A DNA stretch of 10,880 bases, from contig JAMPAW010000114.1 of the NCBI GenBank assembly GCA_023666975.1, positions 1 to 10,880 of the forward strand, in the 5' to 3' direction. A program made the position numbers and the translations under genes. This document shows, one piece after another, positions 1-5,794 of this stretch (position 1 is the stretch's first letter; each line of letters begins with the position of its first letter). The notes under the pieces are model-generated. The model searched no databases. It had not been told where the DNA came from and saw nothing but the letters and a program-made list of their open reading frames with translations. Origin of the DNA: Clostridium sp. GTDB taxonomy: Bacteria > Bacillota_A > Clostridia > Lachnospirales > Lachnospiraceae.

Positions 1-527
1 AATATGTTCCCTATAACAAATTTGAAAAAATGTCCTTGACAAGGGGTACAGTTTATATCTATTCCTTTGAGAATCTTTGTAAAGAGGATTATTCTGTGGC
101 ATTAGAGGACGGCGTGGAAAAGATATTCGTAAACACTGCGGGAACGATGAAGGACATAGACGAAGAGCTTCAGGAACTGATGGACTTTTTTAACGGAATG
201 GCGCCGCAGGGAGCTTTTGCTCAGGCATTGCAGGAGGAAGTTACCCGGGTGAAGGCAAGCCAGGAATGGAGGCGGGAATATATGACATTGCAGATTTTTA
301 TGGATGATGCCAGAAGAGAAGAGAGGAAAATCGGACGTGAAGAGGGACGTGAAGAGGGACGGGAAGAAGGACGGGAAGAAGGACGTCAGCAGGGCAGAGA
401 GGAAGGACGTGAGCAAGGGGCAGACATACATTTGATTGGACAGGTATGCAAAAAGCTTGCCCGGAATCTAAGCATAGAAGAGATAGCAGACAGCTTAGAG
501 GAAGATGTTCGAGAGATTAAAAAATAG
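1..527 (+). CDS. Rpn/PD-(D/E)XK nuclease family protein, C-terminal part (5' partial)
   Basis: The reading frame is open to the window edge (first full codon at position 3, reading YVPYNKFEK before the first ATG at 30), so the ATG at 30 is probably internal and the gene begins outside the window. The visible 174 residues match, from family memory, the C-terminal half of Rpn-type recombination-promoting nuclease / PD-(D/E)XK nuclease family transposase proteins. They carry a YSFENLCKED-like segment, IFVNTAGT, an EWRREYM helix, a stretch of seven GREE-like tetrapeptides and a final helical SIEEIADSLEEDV segment. The catalytic PD-(D/E)XK core would lie upstream and is not visible, so nuclease activity cannot be judged. 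The stop at 525-527 follows an A6 run, and the conserved C-terminal tail continues in another frame to 592, which suggests a frameshift. Family assignment is fairly firm; whether the gene is functional is open. Confidence 0.72.
   Translation, partial: YVPYNKFEKMSLTRGTVYIYSFENLCKEDYSVALEDGVEKIFVNTAGTMKDIDEELQELMDFFNGMAPQGAFAQALQEEVTRVKASQEWRREYMTLQIFMDDARREERKIGREEGREEGREEGREEGRQQGREEGREQGADIHLIGQVCKKLARNLSIEEIADSLEEDVREIKK
333..416 (+). repeat. Seven tandem 12-bp units encoding GREE-like tetrapeptides
   Basis: Seven consecutive 12-base units of the type GGACGTGAAGAG run in frame and encode GREE four times, then GRQQ, GREE and GREQ. The first units are nearly identical at the DNA level and the later ones have drifted. 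The repeat forms a highly charged helical linker between the nuclease part and the C-terminal helices. Such near-perfect short units are prone to length change by slippage. Confidence 0.9.
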
Positions 528-592
528 TTGAAGTGGCGAAAGCCTTTGCACCGCAGTATGATATAGACCGGATATATGAGAGCCTGCATTAA
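521..592 (+). other. Frameshifted C-terminal tail of the Rpn-family gene
   Basis: From 527 to the stop TAA at 590-592 a different frame reads VEVAKAFAPQYDIDRIYESL followed by H. This resembles the usual C-terminal end of Rpn/transposase-family proteins (a V-K-x-A-P-x-Y-D-x-x-x-I-Y-E pattern). The run of six A at 519-524 leads straight into TAG in the main frame. One extra A would join the two frames as REIKKIVEVAKAF. This could be a true single-base deletion, a transcriptional slippage site or a sequencing error in a homopolymer; the sequence alone does not decide. Confidence 0.65.
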
Positions 593-657
593 GGCGGCAA
601 AATCCAGTTTCGCAAACGCATACTAAATGTATCAATTAGAGAGGGGATTATAGATTA

Positions 658-1014
658 ATGATAATCAGTGAGCGTATTTTTCAACGGTTAAAAGAGTTAG
701 GAATTTCTCAGCAGGAATTTGCGGTCAGAACAGGGATTACTCCCAGTACAATTAGCGATTGGAAACATAAGAAAACGAATCCGGCATCGGATAAACTGAT
801 GATTATTTGTAAGGCATTACAGATGACACCCAATGAATTGTTATCGGATACTTCTGATTATCGGGATAAGTGGGATGTGGATTATATGTTGGTTGATGAA
901 CAATCGGAAGATTATATTCTCTTGCAGCAATACCATACACTGGATATTGTCAAAAGGTCCAGACTGATGGGGTATCTGCAGGCTTTGTGTCAAAGCGACA
1001 ATGAGGAGAAATGA
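658..1014 (+). CDS. XRE-family helix-turn-helix transcriptional regulator
   Basis: This 118-residue protein has an N-terminal HTH_3/Cro-C1 DNA-binding domain at about residues 5-62. It includes the ISQQEFAVRTGITPSTISDW helix-turn-helix and the following NPASDKLMIICKALQMTPNE helices, the typical XRE pattern with the LL after it. Residues 63-118 form an acidic tail with predicted helices (YILLQQYHTLD, KRSRLMGYLQAL) and no recognisable effector domain. The start is supported by an AGAGGGGA Shine-Dalgarno 10 nt upstream of the ATG. It lies directly upstream of, and 4 nt from, an ABC-like gene and a permease gene, so it probably regulates that operon and itself, as such regulators often do; this is inference. 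The target and signal are unknown. Confidence 0.88.
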   Translation: MIISERIFQRLKELGISQQEFAVRTGITPSTISDWKHKKTNPASDKLMIICKALQMTPNELLSDTSDYRDKWDVDYMLVDEQSEDYILLQQYHTLDIVKRSRLMGYLQALCQSDNEEK

Positions 1015-1018
1015 GGTT

Positions 1019-2044
1019 ATGTCAGACAATATTATTTGCCGCTTAGAGCATGTGGCAGTTAACAGACAGCAAAATATCGGTTTGGAGGATATATCTCTAA
1101 ACATAGCGGAAAATCATCTGGTGGCATTGATTTCCGAAGATGAAAGTGCCGCTGAGGTATTGAAAGTAATGGCGGGACTGCAGGGTGTGCAGTCCGGAAA
1201 AACAGATTATTCAGGTTTGGAAAAAGTGTGGCTGAAGGGAAACGGGCATCAGGAAATGGCGGATAGTCCCAAGCGTACGCATTCTCAAAAGAAGAATCTA
1301 CAGTCCGCAAAGGTTGCGTATTCCCGCTTAAAGGCAGTGACAGCAAAAGAGAATCCTGTAGATGAGAAGAAAGAAAAACCGAATGTTTTTATGAGGCGCA
1401 TACAGTATGTGCCAGATGATATCGTGTGCTATGACGGCTTGACGGTTGCCGCTTTTTTGCAGGGGATAGCAGAGGACGATGAACGGATATTCGAGGAAGC
1501 AGCCAGACTGATCAATGTATTTCATATCGATAAAGAAGAGTTATTGCTGGATATGACCTTTGAACAGAACCGACTGGTATCGGTAATACAGGCGATGATG
1601 GCGAAGCCTGCTTTATTGTTGTTAAGCAGACCCTATGACATGTTGACGGAGCAGACATATAAATTGTTATTAAAGGAGATTGTTGCGCTGTATGCGCACG
1701 GCTCGACCGTGGTCTTGACGGCAGAGCATTATCAGGACGTCGTCTTGCCTGCACATGATTATATTTTTTTAAAAGATGGTCATATGATCGGAAACTTTGC
1801 CAGAAATCAGCTGCCGGTTCCGGCGAAGGTTATCACATTGTGGGGTGGGAATGTTTCCTCTATGCTTTCTGCCAAAATGACAATGCTGGTAAAGCGCAAG
1901 GGGTATTGCCGTTTTTTATATCGGGAAACCGATATGAAAGAGCTTGGATTGCGCCTTAGTATGACAGGTTGTAAGAATTTTAATATAGAAGAACTTACAA
2001 TGGAAGAAATGTTGTTTGAAAATTATGAGAGGTGGCTTTCGTGA
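1019..2044 (+). CDS. Degenerate ABC-transporter ATPase-like protein (catalytic motifs lost)
   Basis: The 341-residue protein has the layout of an ABC ATPase of the ABC-2 exporter type, but its nucleotide-handling residues are gone. The site where Walker A is expected (residues 39-50, between LVALI and MAGL) reads SEDESAAEVLKV instead of GxxGxGK[ST]. The signature region (179-186) reads MTFEQNRL instead of LSGGQ. Walker B (197-208) reads PALLLLSRPYDM, with SR where DE should be. The context around each motif (QYVPDDIVCYDGLTV at 129, QAMMAKPALLLL, VVLTAEH with a possible switch His237, FLKDGHMIG) clearly follows the family. A basic, low-complexity insertion fills residues 58-125. ATG 1019 is preferred over ATG 1001 because GAGGAG (1003-1008) sits 10 nt upstream and the XRE gene then ends 4 nt before. 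Its stop overlaps the permease start. It is probably a non-hydrolysing partner or regulator of the permease. Confidence 0.8.
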   Translation: MSDNIICRLEHVAVNRQQNIGLEDISLNIAENHLVALISEDESAAEVLKVMAGLQGVQSGKTDYSGLEKVWLKGNGHQEMADSPKRTHSQKKNLQSAKVAYSRLKAVTAKENPVDEKKEKPNVFMRRIQYVPDDIVCYDGLTVAAFLQGIAEDDERIFEEAARLINVFHIDKEELLLDMTFEQNRLVSVIQAMMAKPALLLLSRPYDMLTEQTYKLLLKEIVALYAHGSTVVLTAEHYQDVVLPAHDYIFLKDGHMIGNFARNQLPVPAKVITLWGGNVSSMLSAKMTMLVKRKGYCRFLYRETDMKELGLRLSMTGCKNFNIEELTMEEMLFENYERWLS

Positions 2045-2886
2045 AAACGGTTATCAATTTTGAGTGGACGAGAAAACGACGGAAAATGTTAAAACGGATA
2101 CTGATTCCGCTTTGTGTGACAGTGGTTTTGTTTATCCTGTGTACGTTGATTGATGTTCTGATACCGGGATTTAATAAAGCGTATATGAAATGGCCGGATA
2201 TGCTGAAAAATTTATTGTGTTTAAAGAGCTGGACAGGTCATTTGTGGTTTAATGTATGGCAGCTTTTTGCGCTTGGATATCCGTTTTATCTGATATACGG
2301 GGGTATGATGGAACTGGCAGTCTCTGTGACAGACGAGGAACGGCTGGAAACGGTGGTCTATCTGCATAATGCCGGAATCAGCAGAAGAACAATCTTTTTA
2401 GGAAAAGGTCTTATCTGGGTTTTGGAGACGCTTATCAGCTGTGCTTCGCTTTTGCTGGTCAATTTGCTGACCACCTTGATGCTTGGTTCATCGCAGATGG
2501 CATTGAATATGCTGCAGCATTATGTGCTGTTGTTTCTGGTTTGCCTGATCTATTTGGCCATTGCATTATTTATGGCGGCATGCAGGGGAGCGGTACGGGT
2601 TTCGGAGGATGCTGTGCTGGCGGTAATCGTGCTTCCATGTCTGGTTTCAAGGCTGCCGGCATTGCTTGGCTTTTTGGCTGCATTGCTGACAACGACAGGG
2701 AGAAGCTCTGCCGTGGCTGCTGCTGTGGCAGGAATTGGCGGGCGGATAGAACCGCTGACGATAGTATCGCCGCTTACCTGGTGCTGGCCTGCCTTTCAGG
2801 GAAGTGTGCTGCATGTTATATTCGGAGTGGTGGTGTTCATTGTGATGTTTACGGCAGGGATTTCCATTTATACACATAAACGGTAA
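2041..2886 (+). CDS. ABC-2-like membrane permease
   Basis: The 281-residue protein has about six hydrophobic segments (near residues 19-42, 72-92, 123-148, 159-182, 190-216 and 256-276). After the second comes a soluble stretch, EERLETVVYLHNAGISRRTIF, which resembles the E-x-GT...sR..i..gK coupling region of ABC-2 type transporter permeases. The N-terminus is short, cytosolic and basic (WTRKRRKMLKR). GTG 2041 is chosen as start: it overlaps the preceding stop as GTGA and has AGAGGTGG 6 nt upstream; an in-frame GTG at 2032 lies inside that site. The 4-nt overlap implies translational coupling with the ABC-like partner. The substrate is unknown. The operon shows no other, intact ATPase in the window, so energy would have to come from elsewhere or the complex may not transport. 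Confidence 0.75.
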   Translation: MKTVINFEWTRKRRKMLKRILIPLCVTVVLFILCTLIDVLIPGFNKAYMKWPDMLKNLLCLKSWTGHLWFNVWQLFALGYPFYLIYGGMMELAVSVTDEERLETVVYLHNAGISRRTIFLGKGLIWVLETLISCASLLLVNLLTTLMLGSSQMALNMLQHYVLLFLVCLIYLAIALFMAACRGAVRVSEDAVLAVIVLPCLVSRLPALLGFLAALLTTTGRSSAVAAAVAGIGGRIEPLTIVSPLTWCWPAFQGSVLHVIFGVVVFIVMFTAGISIYTHKR

Positions 2887-2893
2887 TATTTAT

Positions 2894-2916
2894 GCAATTA
2901 ACAATTGCTGTTTTTT
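2894..2916 (+). terminator. Intrinsic terminator after the permease operon
   Basis: GCAATT (2894-2899) and AATTGC (2903-2908) form a 6-bp stem with a 3-nt loop, followed by TG and six T. The stem is AT-rich and weak, but its place just after the permease stop and the T-run support the call. Confidence 0.5.
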
Positions 2917-2942
2917 AACATATATGTTAGAATATAGATAAT
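2915..2942 (+). promoter_or_regulatory. Putative sigma-A promoter for the flagellin-like gene
   Basis: TTAACA (2915-2920) and GATAAT (2937-2942) are spaced by 16 nt, each one base off the housekeeping consensus. The -35 overlaps the T-run of the preceding terminator. I found no flagellar sigma-D type pattern (TAAA, about 15 nt, then GCCGATAA) in 2887-3010. The region is AT-rich, so chance matches are possible. Confidence 0.45.
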
Positions 2943-3010
2943 AATATATAGTCAGTCAATGGATTGGCAAATTTACAGACATTTTTTCATGAATTGAAGG
3001 AGGTGTTCAT

Positions 3011-3763
3011 ATGTCGCTTAGCATTGAGAGTAATTACCGCAATCTGTCCAGCGGTTATCGCATTAACCGGGCGGCAGATGATGCGGCAGGATTATCCATT
3101 TCCGAGAAACTGCTGACCCAGAAAAATGGATATGACGTGGGAACGGAAAATGCAGAACGTGGCAACAGTGTTTTGAATGTAGCGGACGGTGCTCTTTCTT
3201 CCATATATGAATCCCTGAGCAGAATCCGTGAATTAGGAGTGCAGGCTTCCAATTCCGCAGTCTATTCCAAAGATGAACTGTCTATGATGCAGGCAGAGAT
3301 TGACCAGATTAAAAAGGGTATTGCTGATGTGGCAAAGAATACGCAATTTAACGGGCTGAAGCTGCTAGACGGGAGTATGGCAACAATGGAGCTGGCAACG
3401 AATCCGTCAGGTGTCGGACATGAGATGGAGATGGTGAACGCATCGTTAGAGGAGTTGGGAATAGCAGATTTTGACGTGACCAAGAGCTTCAACCTGAAGG
3501 ATATTGATAATGCACTGAAGAAGGTTACATCGGCGCAATCTTCCATTGGGGCACAGTCGAATCGTCTGGCTTATACGATTATGAATAATCAGAATACTTC
3601 TTATAACCTGACCTCTTCCTACAGCGCTATCCGGGACACGGATATGGCCAAGGAGATGAGTGACTTGCATAAGAACCAGATTTTAGAACAGGTGAGACTG
3701 CGAATGCAGAAAAAGCGCATGGAGCAGGAACAGCAGAAGAGAAAAGTGATTCAGGTGAACTGA
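3011..3763 (+). CDS. Short flagellin-like protein lacking ND0 and D2/D3
   Basis: The 250-residue protein carries clear flagellin D1 signatures: LSSGYRINRAADDAAGLSIS (12-31), ADGALSSIYESLSRIRELGVQ (58-78), FNGLKLLDG (113-121), IGAQSNRL (179-186) and IRDTDMAKEM (207-216). It begins almost directly at the LSSGYRIN motif, so the first 20-25 residues of a normal flagellin (the ND0 helix) are missing. An in-frame TGA at 2990-2992 rules out a longer upstream version in that frame. The surface-exposed D2/D3 region is also absent. The C-terminus (227-250) follows the length of CD0 but is rich in K, R, E and Q and lacks the usual hydrophobic LSLL end. A consensus AAGGAGGT sits 6 nt before the ATG, implying strong translation. 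It neighbours a Maf glycosyltransferase. It could be an atypical filament component, an accessory protein or a diverged remnant under expression. Confidence 0.85.
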   Translation: MSLSIESNYRNLSSGYRINRAADDAAGLSISEKLLTQKNGYDVGTENAERGNSVLNVADGALSSIYESLSRIRELGVQASNSAVYSKDELSMMQAEIDQIKKGIADVAKNTQFNGLKLLDGSMATMELATNPSGVGHEMEMVNASLEELGIADFDVTKSFNLKDIDNALKKVTSAQSSIGAQSNRLAYTIMNNQNTSYNLTSSYSAIRDTDMAKEMSDLHKNQILEQVRLRMQKKRMEQEQQKRKVIQVN

Positions 3764-3788
3764 ATTTGTTGATGAATCGGAAAAGGGA

Positions 3789-3839
3789 GGACTGTCACAC
3801 TGAACAGAAATAGATAAGTTCCAGTGTGGCAGTTCTTTT
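3789..3839 (+). terminator. Hairpin terminator between flagellin-like gene and maf
   Basis: Arms 3789-3802 and 3822-3835 pair over 14 bp (two G-U pairs) around the core CTGTCACACTG / CAGTGTGGCAG, with a 19-nt loop, followed by TTTTA. It lies 26 nt after the flagellin-like stop. It should separate most expression of the flagellin-like gene from the downstream glycosyltransferase, with readthrough serving the latter; I see no convincing promoter in 3840-3880. Confidence 0.75.
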
Positions 3840-3880
3840 ACTGTTGATAAAGAAAATAGAAGCGGAAGGGACGCAGAGGA

Positions 3881-5581
3881 ATGACCAGACAACAGATTTA
3901 CAATACCAATATCATGTTACAATCCACTATTGACAAAATCATTTATTATTGCCAGATACAGAATTATGATCAGGTAGTGAGAACATTTACTGTGTTGACC
4001 AATAATCTGACGCAGGTGTTAGAGGCGGTTTTTGCCGATATCGCTTATTATAATCAGGAACTGGATATCGTGAATCCGGAAGAGATCACTCTGGCACTTC
4101 AAGAGATATTGACGGCGCAGGCCTGTGGGGACTATGTACTTCTGGCGGATTTACTGGAACTGCGTTTACACCCGTTTTTGCAGACGCTGCAGGAGGTGAT
4201 TCGCAGCTATGAACCGGCGGTTTCCAATCCTGACGTGTGGGAATGGAATATGCAGGCGTTAAAGGACCGGGACGAGGGACTGTGGAGACAGGTGATGGAT
4301 TACCATACCCGCTATGAAAAGGCAAATGCTGACGGAACCTGGCAGGGGAGTCACCATTTAGAGGATACCAATTCCGGAGCTTTGACGATGGCAGGCCGGG
4401 ACAAGGAGGAAGTGTATTACTACCATAGCAATGTTGACCCGATGAAGGAGGCCATGTCTTTTGCCCGCTATTATTACAGCCCGGACTGTGGTTCCTATGT
4501 GATGTGGGGATTGGGCTTAAGCTATCATATTCGGGGAATGTTTTCTTTAGATGACGGAATCTCGGTACAGGTATTTGAGAGTGACCTAGATGTGATTTAT
4601 CATTGCCTGAATGCAGTGGATATGCGGGATTTGCTGATGTTGCCGGGATTTCAACTGATTTATGACCCTGAATTTACCAGAGTGCTGGAAGTATTAAATG
4701 AAAATACGCAGAGTTTGATTATCCACAATCCCTCTTTACGGCATATTTCCGATGTCCGGATTCGAGAGCAGATGGAGATGTTTTTTATCCGGGACAGCGG
4801 AAAGAGAAATGCGGCGATTTTGTTTGGAAGCAATAGCCGGGACAACATCAAGCGCTATGACGGCTGTGTAGATGAGCTTCGTTCTGGTTTTGAGGGCAAG
4901 GCTGCCGTAATCGTGGCAGCGGGACCCTCATTGGATAAAAATGTGGAATTATTGAAAAACAAGAAACCCGGAATGATCATTGTGGCAGTGGAAACCGTGT
5001 TCCGCAAATTGTTGAATTTAGGAATAGATGTGGATTATATGATTGTAACCGATGCGAATGAACGCATATATAATCATATCCGGGGTCTTGAGGACAGCCA
5101 GGTGCCAATGTTGTATCTGTCAACGGCTTACAGGGCATTTGCCATGAATTATAAAGGTCCGAAATATATCATTTGCCAGAACGGATATGACAAGGCAGAG
5201 GCGCTGGCAAATGAGAAAGGCTGGCATCTCTATGAAACCGGAGGGTCGGTCAGCACAACGGCACTGGACGTCTGTATTTATTTAGGCTGCAAATCGATTG
5301 CATTTATCGGATTGGATTTGGCATATACCGATAATCTGGCCCATGCGGAAGGAACTTCGCGCAGAGACCCCGGAGACACTGATAATATGCAAAAGGTTCC
5401 GGCTGTGGGCGGAGGTATGGTTTCGGTAAGCCGGGTGTTTCAGATTTATAACCGCTGGATTGCCAATCGGGTAAAGGGACCAGATGTGACAATGCCTGTG
5501 TATGACGCTACGGAAGGCGGGGCAGTCATACCGGGACTGCAGATAATTACCTTTAAGGAATTTTTAGATAAATCCTCTTAG
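3881..5581 (+). CDS. Maf-type motility-associated glycosyltransferase (DUF115/MptE-like)
   Basis: The 566-residue protein belongs to the Maf family (motility associated factor, 6-hydroxymethylpterin pyrophosphokinase MptE-like domain). Known members transfer nonulosonic acids such as pseudaminic or legionaminic acid to Ser/Thr of flagellin before export. Family marks are YYHSNVDPMKEAMSFARYY and WGLGLSYHI in the N-terminal Rossmann-like part (about 185-225), the core GKAAVIVAAGPSLDKN (about 337-352), the DYMIVTDAN segment, TGGSVSTTALDVCIYLGC (about 452-469) and FIGLDLAYTDNLAHAEG. The first roughly 110 residues are an all-helical domain (IIYYCQIQNYDQVVRTFTV, LADLLELRLHPFLQTL) outside the catalytic core. 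The ATG has GGAAGGGA about 9 nt upstream. It lies next to a flagellin-like gene, its likely acceptor. No sugar-biosynthesis genes are in the window. Confidence 0.88.
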   Translation: MTRQQIYNTNIMLQSTIDKIIYYCQIQNYDQVVRTFTVLTNNLTQVLEAVFADIAYYNQELDIVNPEEITLALQEILTAQACGDYVLLADLLELRLHPFLQTLQEVIRSYEPAVSNPDVWEWNMQALKDRDEGLWRQVMDYHTRYEKANADGTWQGSHHLEDTNSGALTMAGRDKEEVYYYHSNVDPMKEAMSFARYYYSPDCGSYVMWGLGLSYHIRGMFSLDDGISVQVFESDLDVIYHCLNAVDMRDLLMLPGFQLIYDPEFTRVLEVLNENTQSLIIHNPSLRHISDVRIREQMEMFFIRDSGKRNAAILFGSNSRDNIKRYDGCVDELRSGFEGKAAVIVAAGPSLDKNVELLKNKKPGMIIVAVETVFRKLLNLGIDVDYMIVTDANERIYNHIRGLEDSQVPMLYLSTAYRAFAMNYKGPKYIICQNGYDKAEALANEKGWHLYETGGSVSTTALDVCIYLGCKSIAFIGLDLAYTDNLAHAEGTSRRDPGDTDNMQKVPAVGGGMVSVSRVFQIYNRWIANRVKGPDVTMPVYDATEGGAVIPGLQIITFKEFLDKSS

Positions 5582-5607
5582 ACGGAAGTCTATAATCCGT
5601 AAATTTT

Positions 5608-5636
5608 TTGACAGTATCCGTTAAATAGTGTATAGT
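5608..5636 (+). promoter_or_regulatory. Strong sigma-A promoter upstream of the carboxyltransferase operon
   Basis: TTGACA (5608-5613) and TATAGT (5631-5636) are separated by exactly 17 nt, a perfect -35 and a five-of-six -10. Transcription would begin near 5642-5644, leaving a leader of about 150 nt before the start codon. Confidence 0.75.
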
Positions 5637-5677
5637 TTATGTACTGGCAATTATTGTCTGGCACAAAGAGGTGTTAG

Positions 5678-5713
5678 CAGCTATCCTCGCAGAGTGGGGG
5701 TAGCTGTTTCTTT
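5678..5713 (+). terminator. Terminator-like hairpin in the leader (possible attenuator)
   Basis: CAGCTATCCTC (5678-5688) pairs with GGGGGTAGCTG (5696-5706) over 11 bp with two G-U pairs and a 7-nt loop, followed by TTTCTTT. It lies about 35 nt after the predicted start of transcription from the 5608-5636 promoter and about 90 nt before the coding region, so it would act inside the leader rather than only ending the upstream maf transcript. A GAGG at 5668-5671 could pair with CCTC of the left arm as a weak alternative structure. I do not recognise a known riboswitch or T-box here. Confidence 0.55.
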
Positions 5714-5794
5714 AACAGAGGCATAAATAGTCTCTCGTTGAACAGGTGCTGATAATCGTTGTACAGATAAGTTTCTTTACAGGAGGTGTTTATT

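Noticed and set aside
102..431. Minus-strand open frame over the GREE repeat region
   Set aside because: It is a shadow produced by the 12-bp repeats of the plus-strand Rpn-family gene, with a low-complexity SFFPSFFPS-like product and no ribosome site.
620..632. ATAC-TAAAT-GTAT inverted repeat before the XRE gene as an autoregulatory operator
   Set aside because: Arms of only 4 bp in an AT-rich stretch are expected by chance, and no second copy is seen at the operon.
1001..1018. ATG 1001 as start of the ABC-like gene
   Set aside because: It would place the GAGGAG ribosome site inside the coding region; ATG 1019 has correct spacing to it.
3844..3872. Promoter for maf at TTGATA
   Set aside because: No -10-like hexamer occurs at 16-18 nt spacing; the region is purine-rich and leads into the ribosome site.
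5660..5710. Cobalamin or other known riboswitch in the carboxyltransferase leader
   Set aside because: Only short G-rich and GAGG elements are present; the conserved cores of known classes could not be found.
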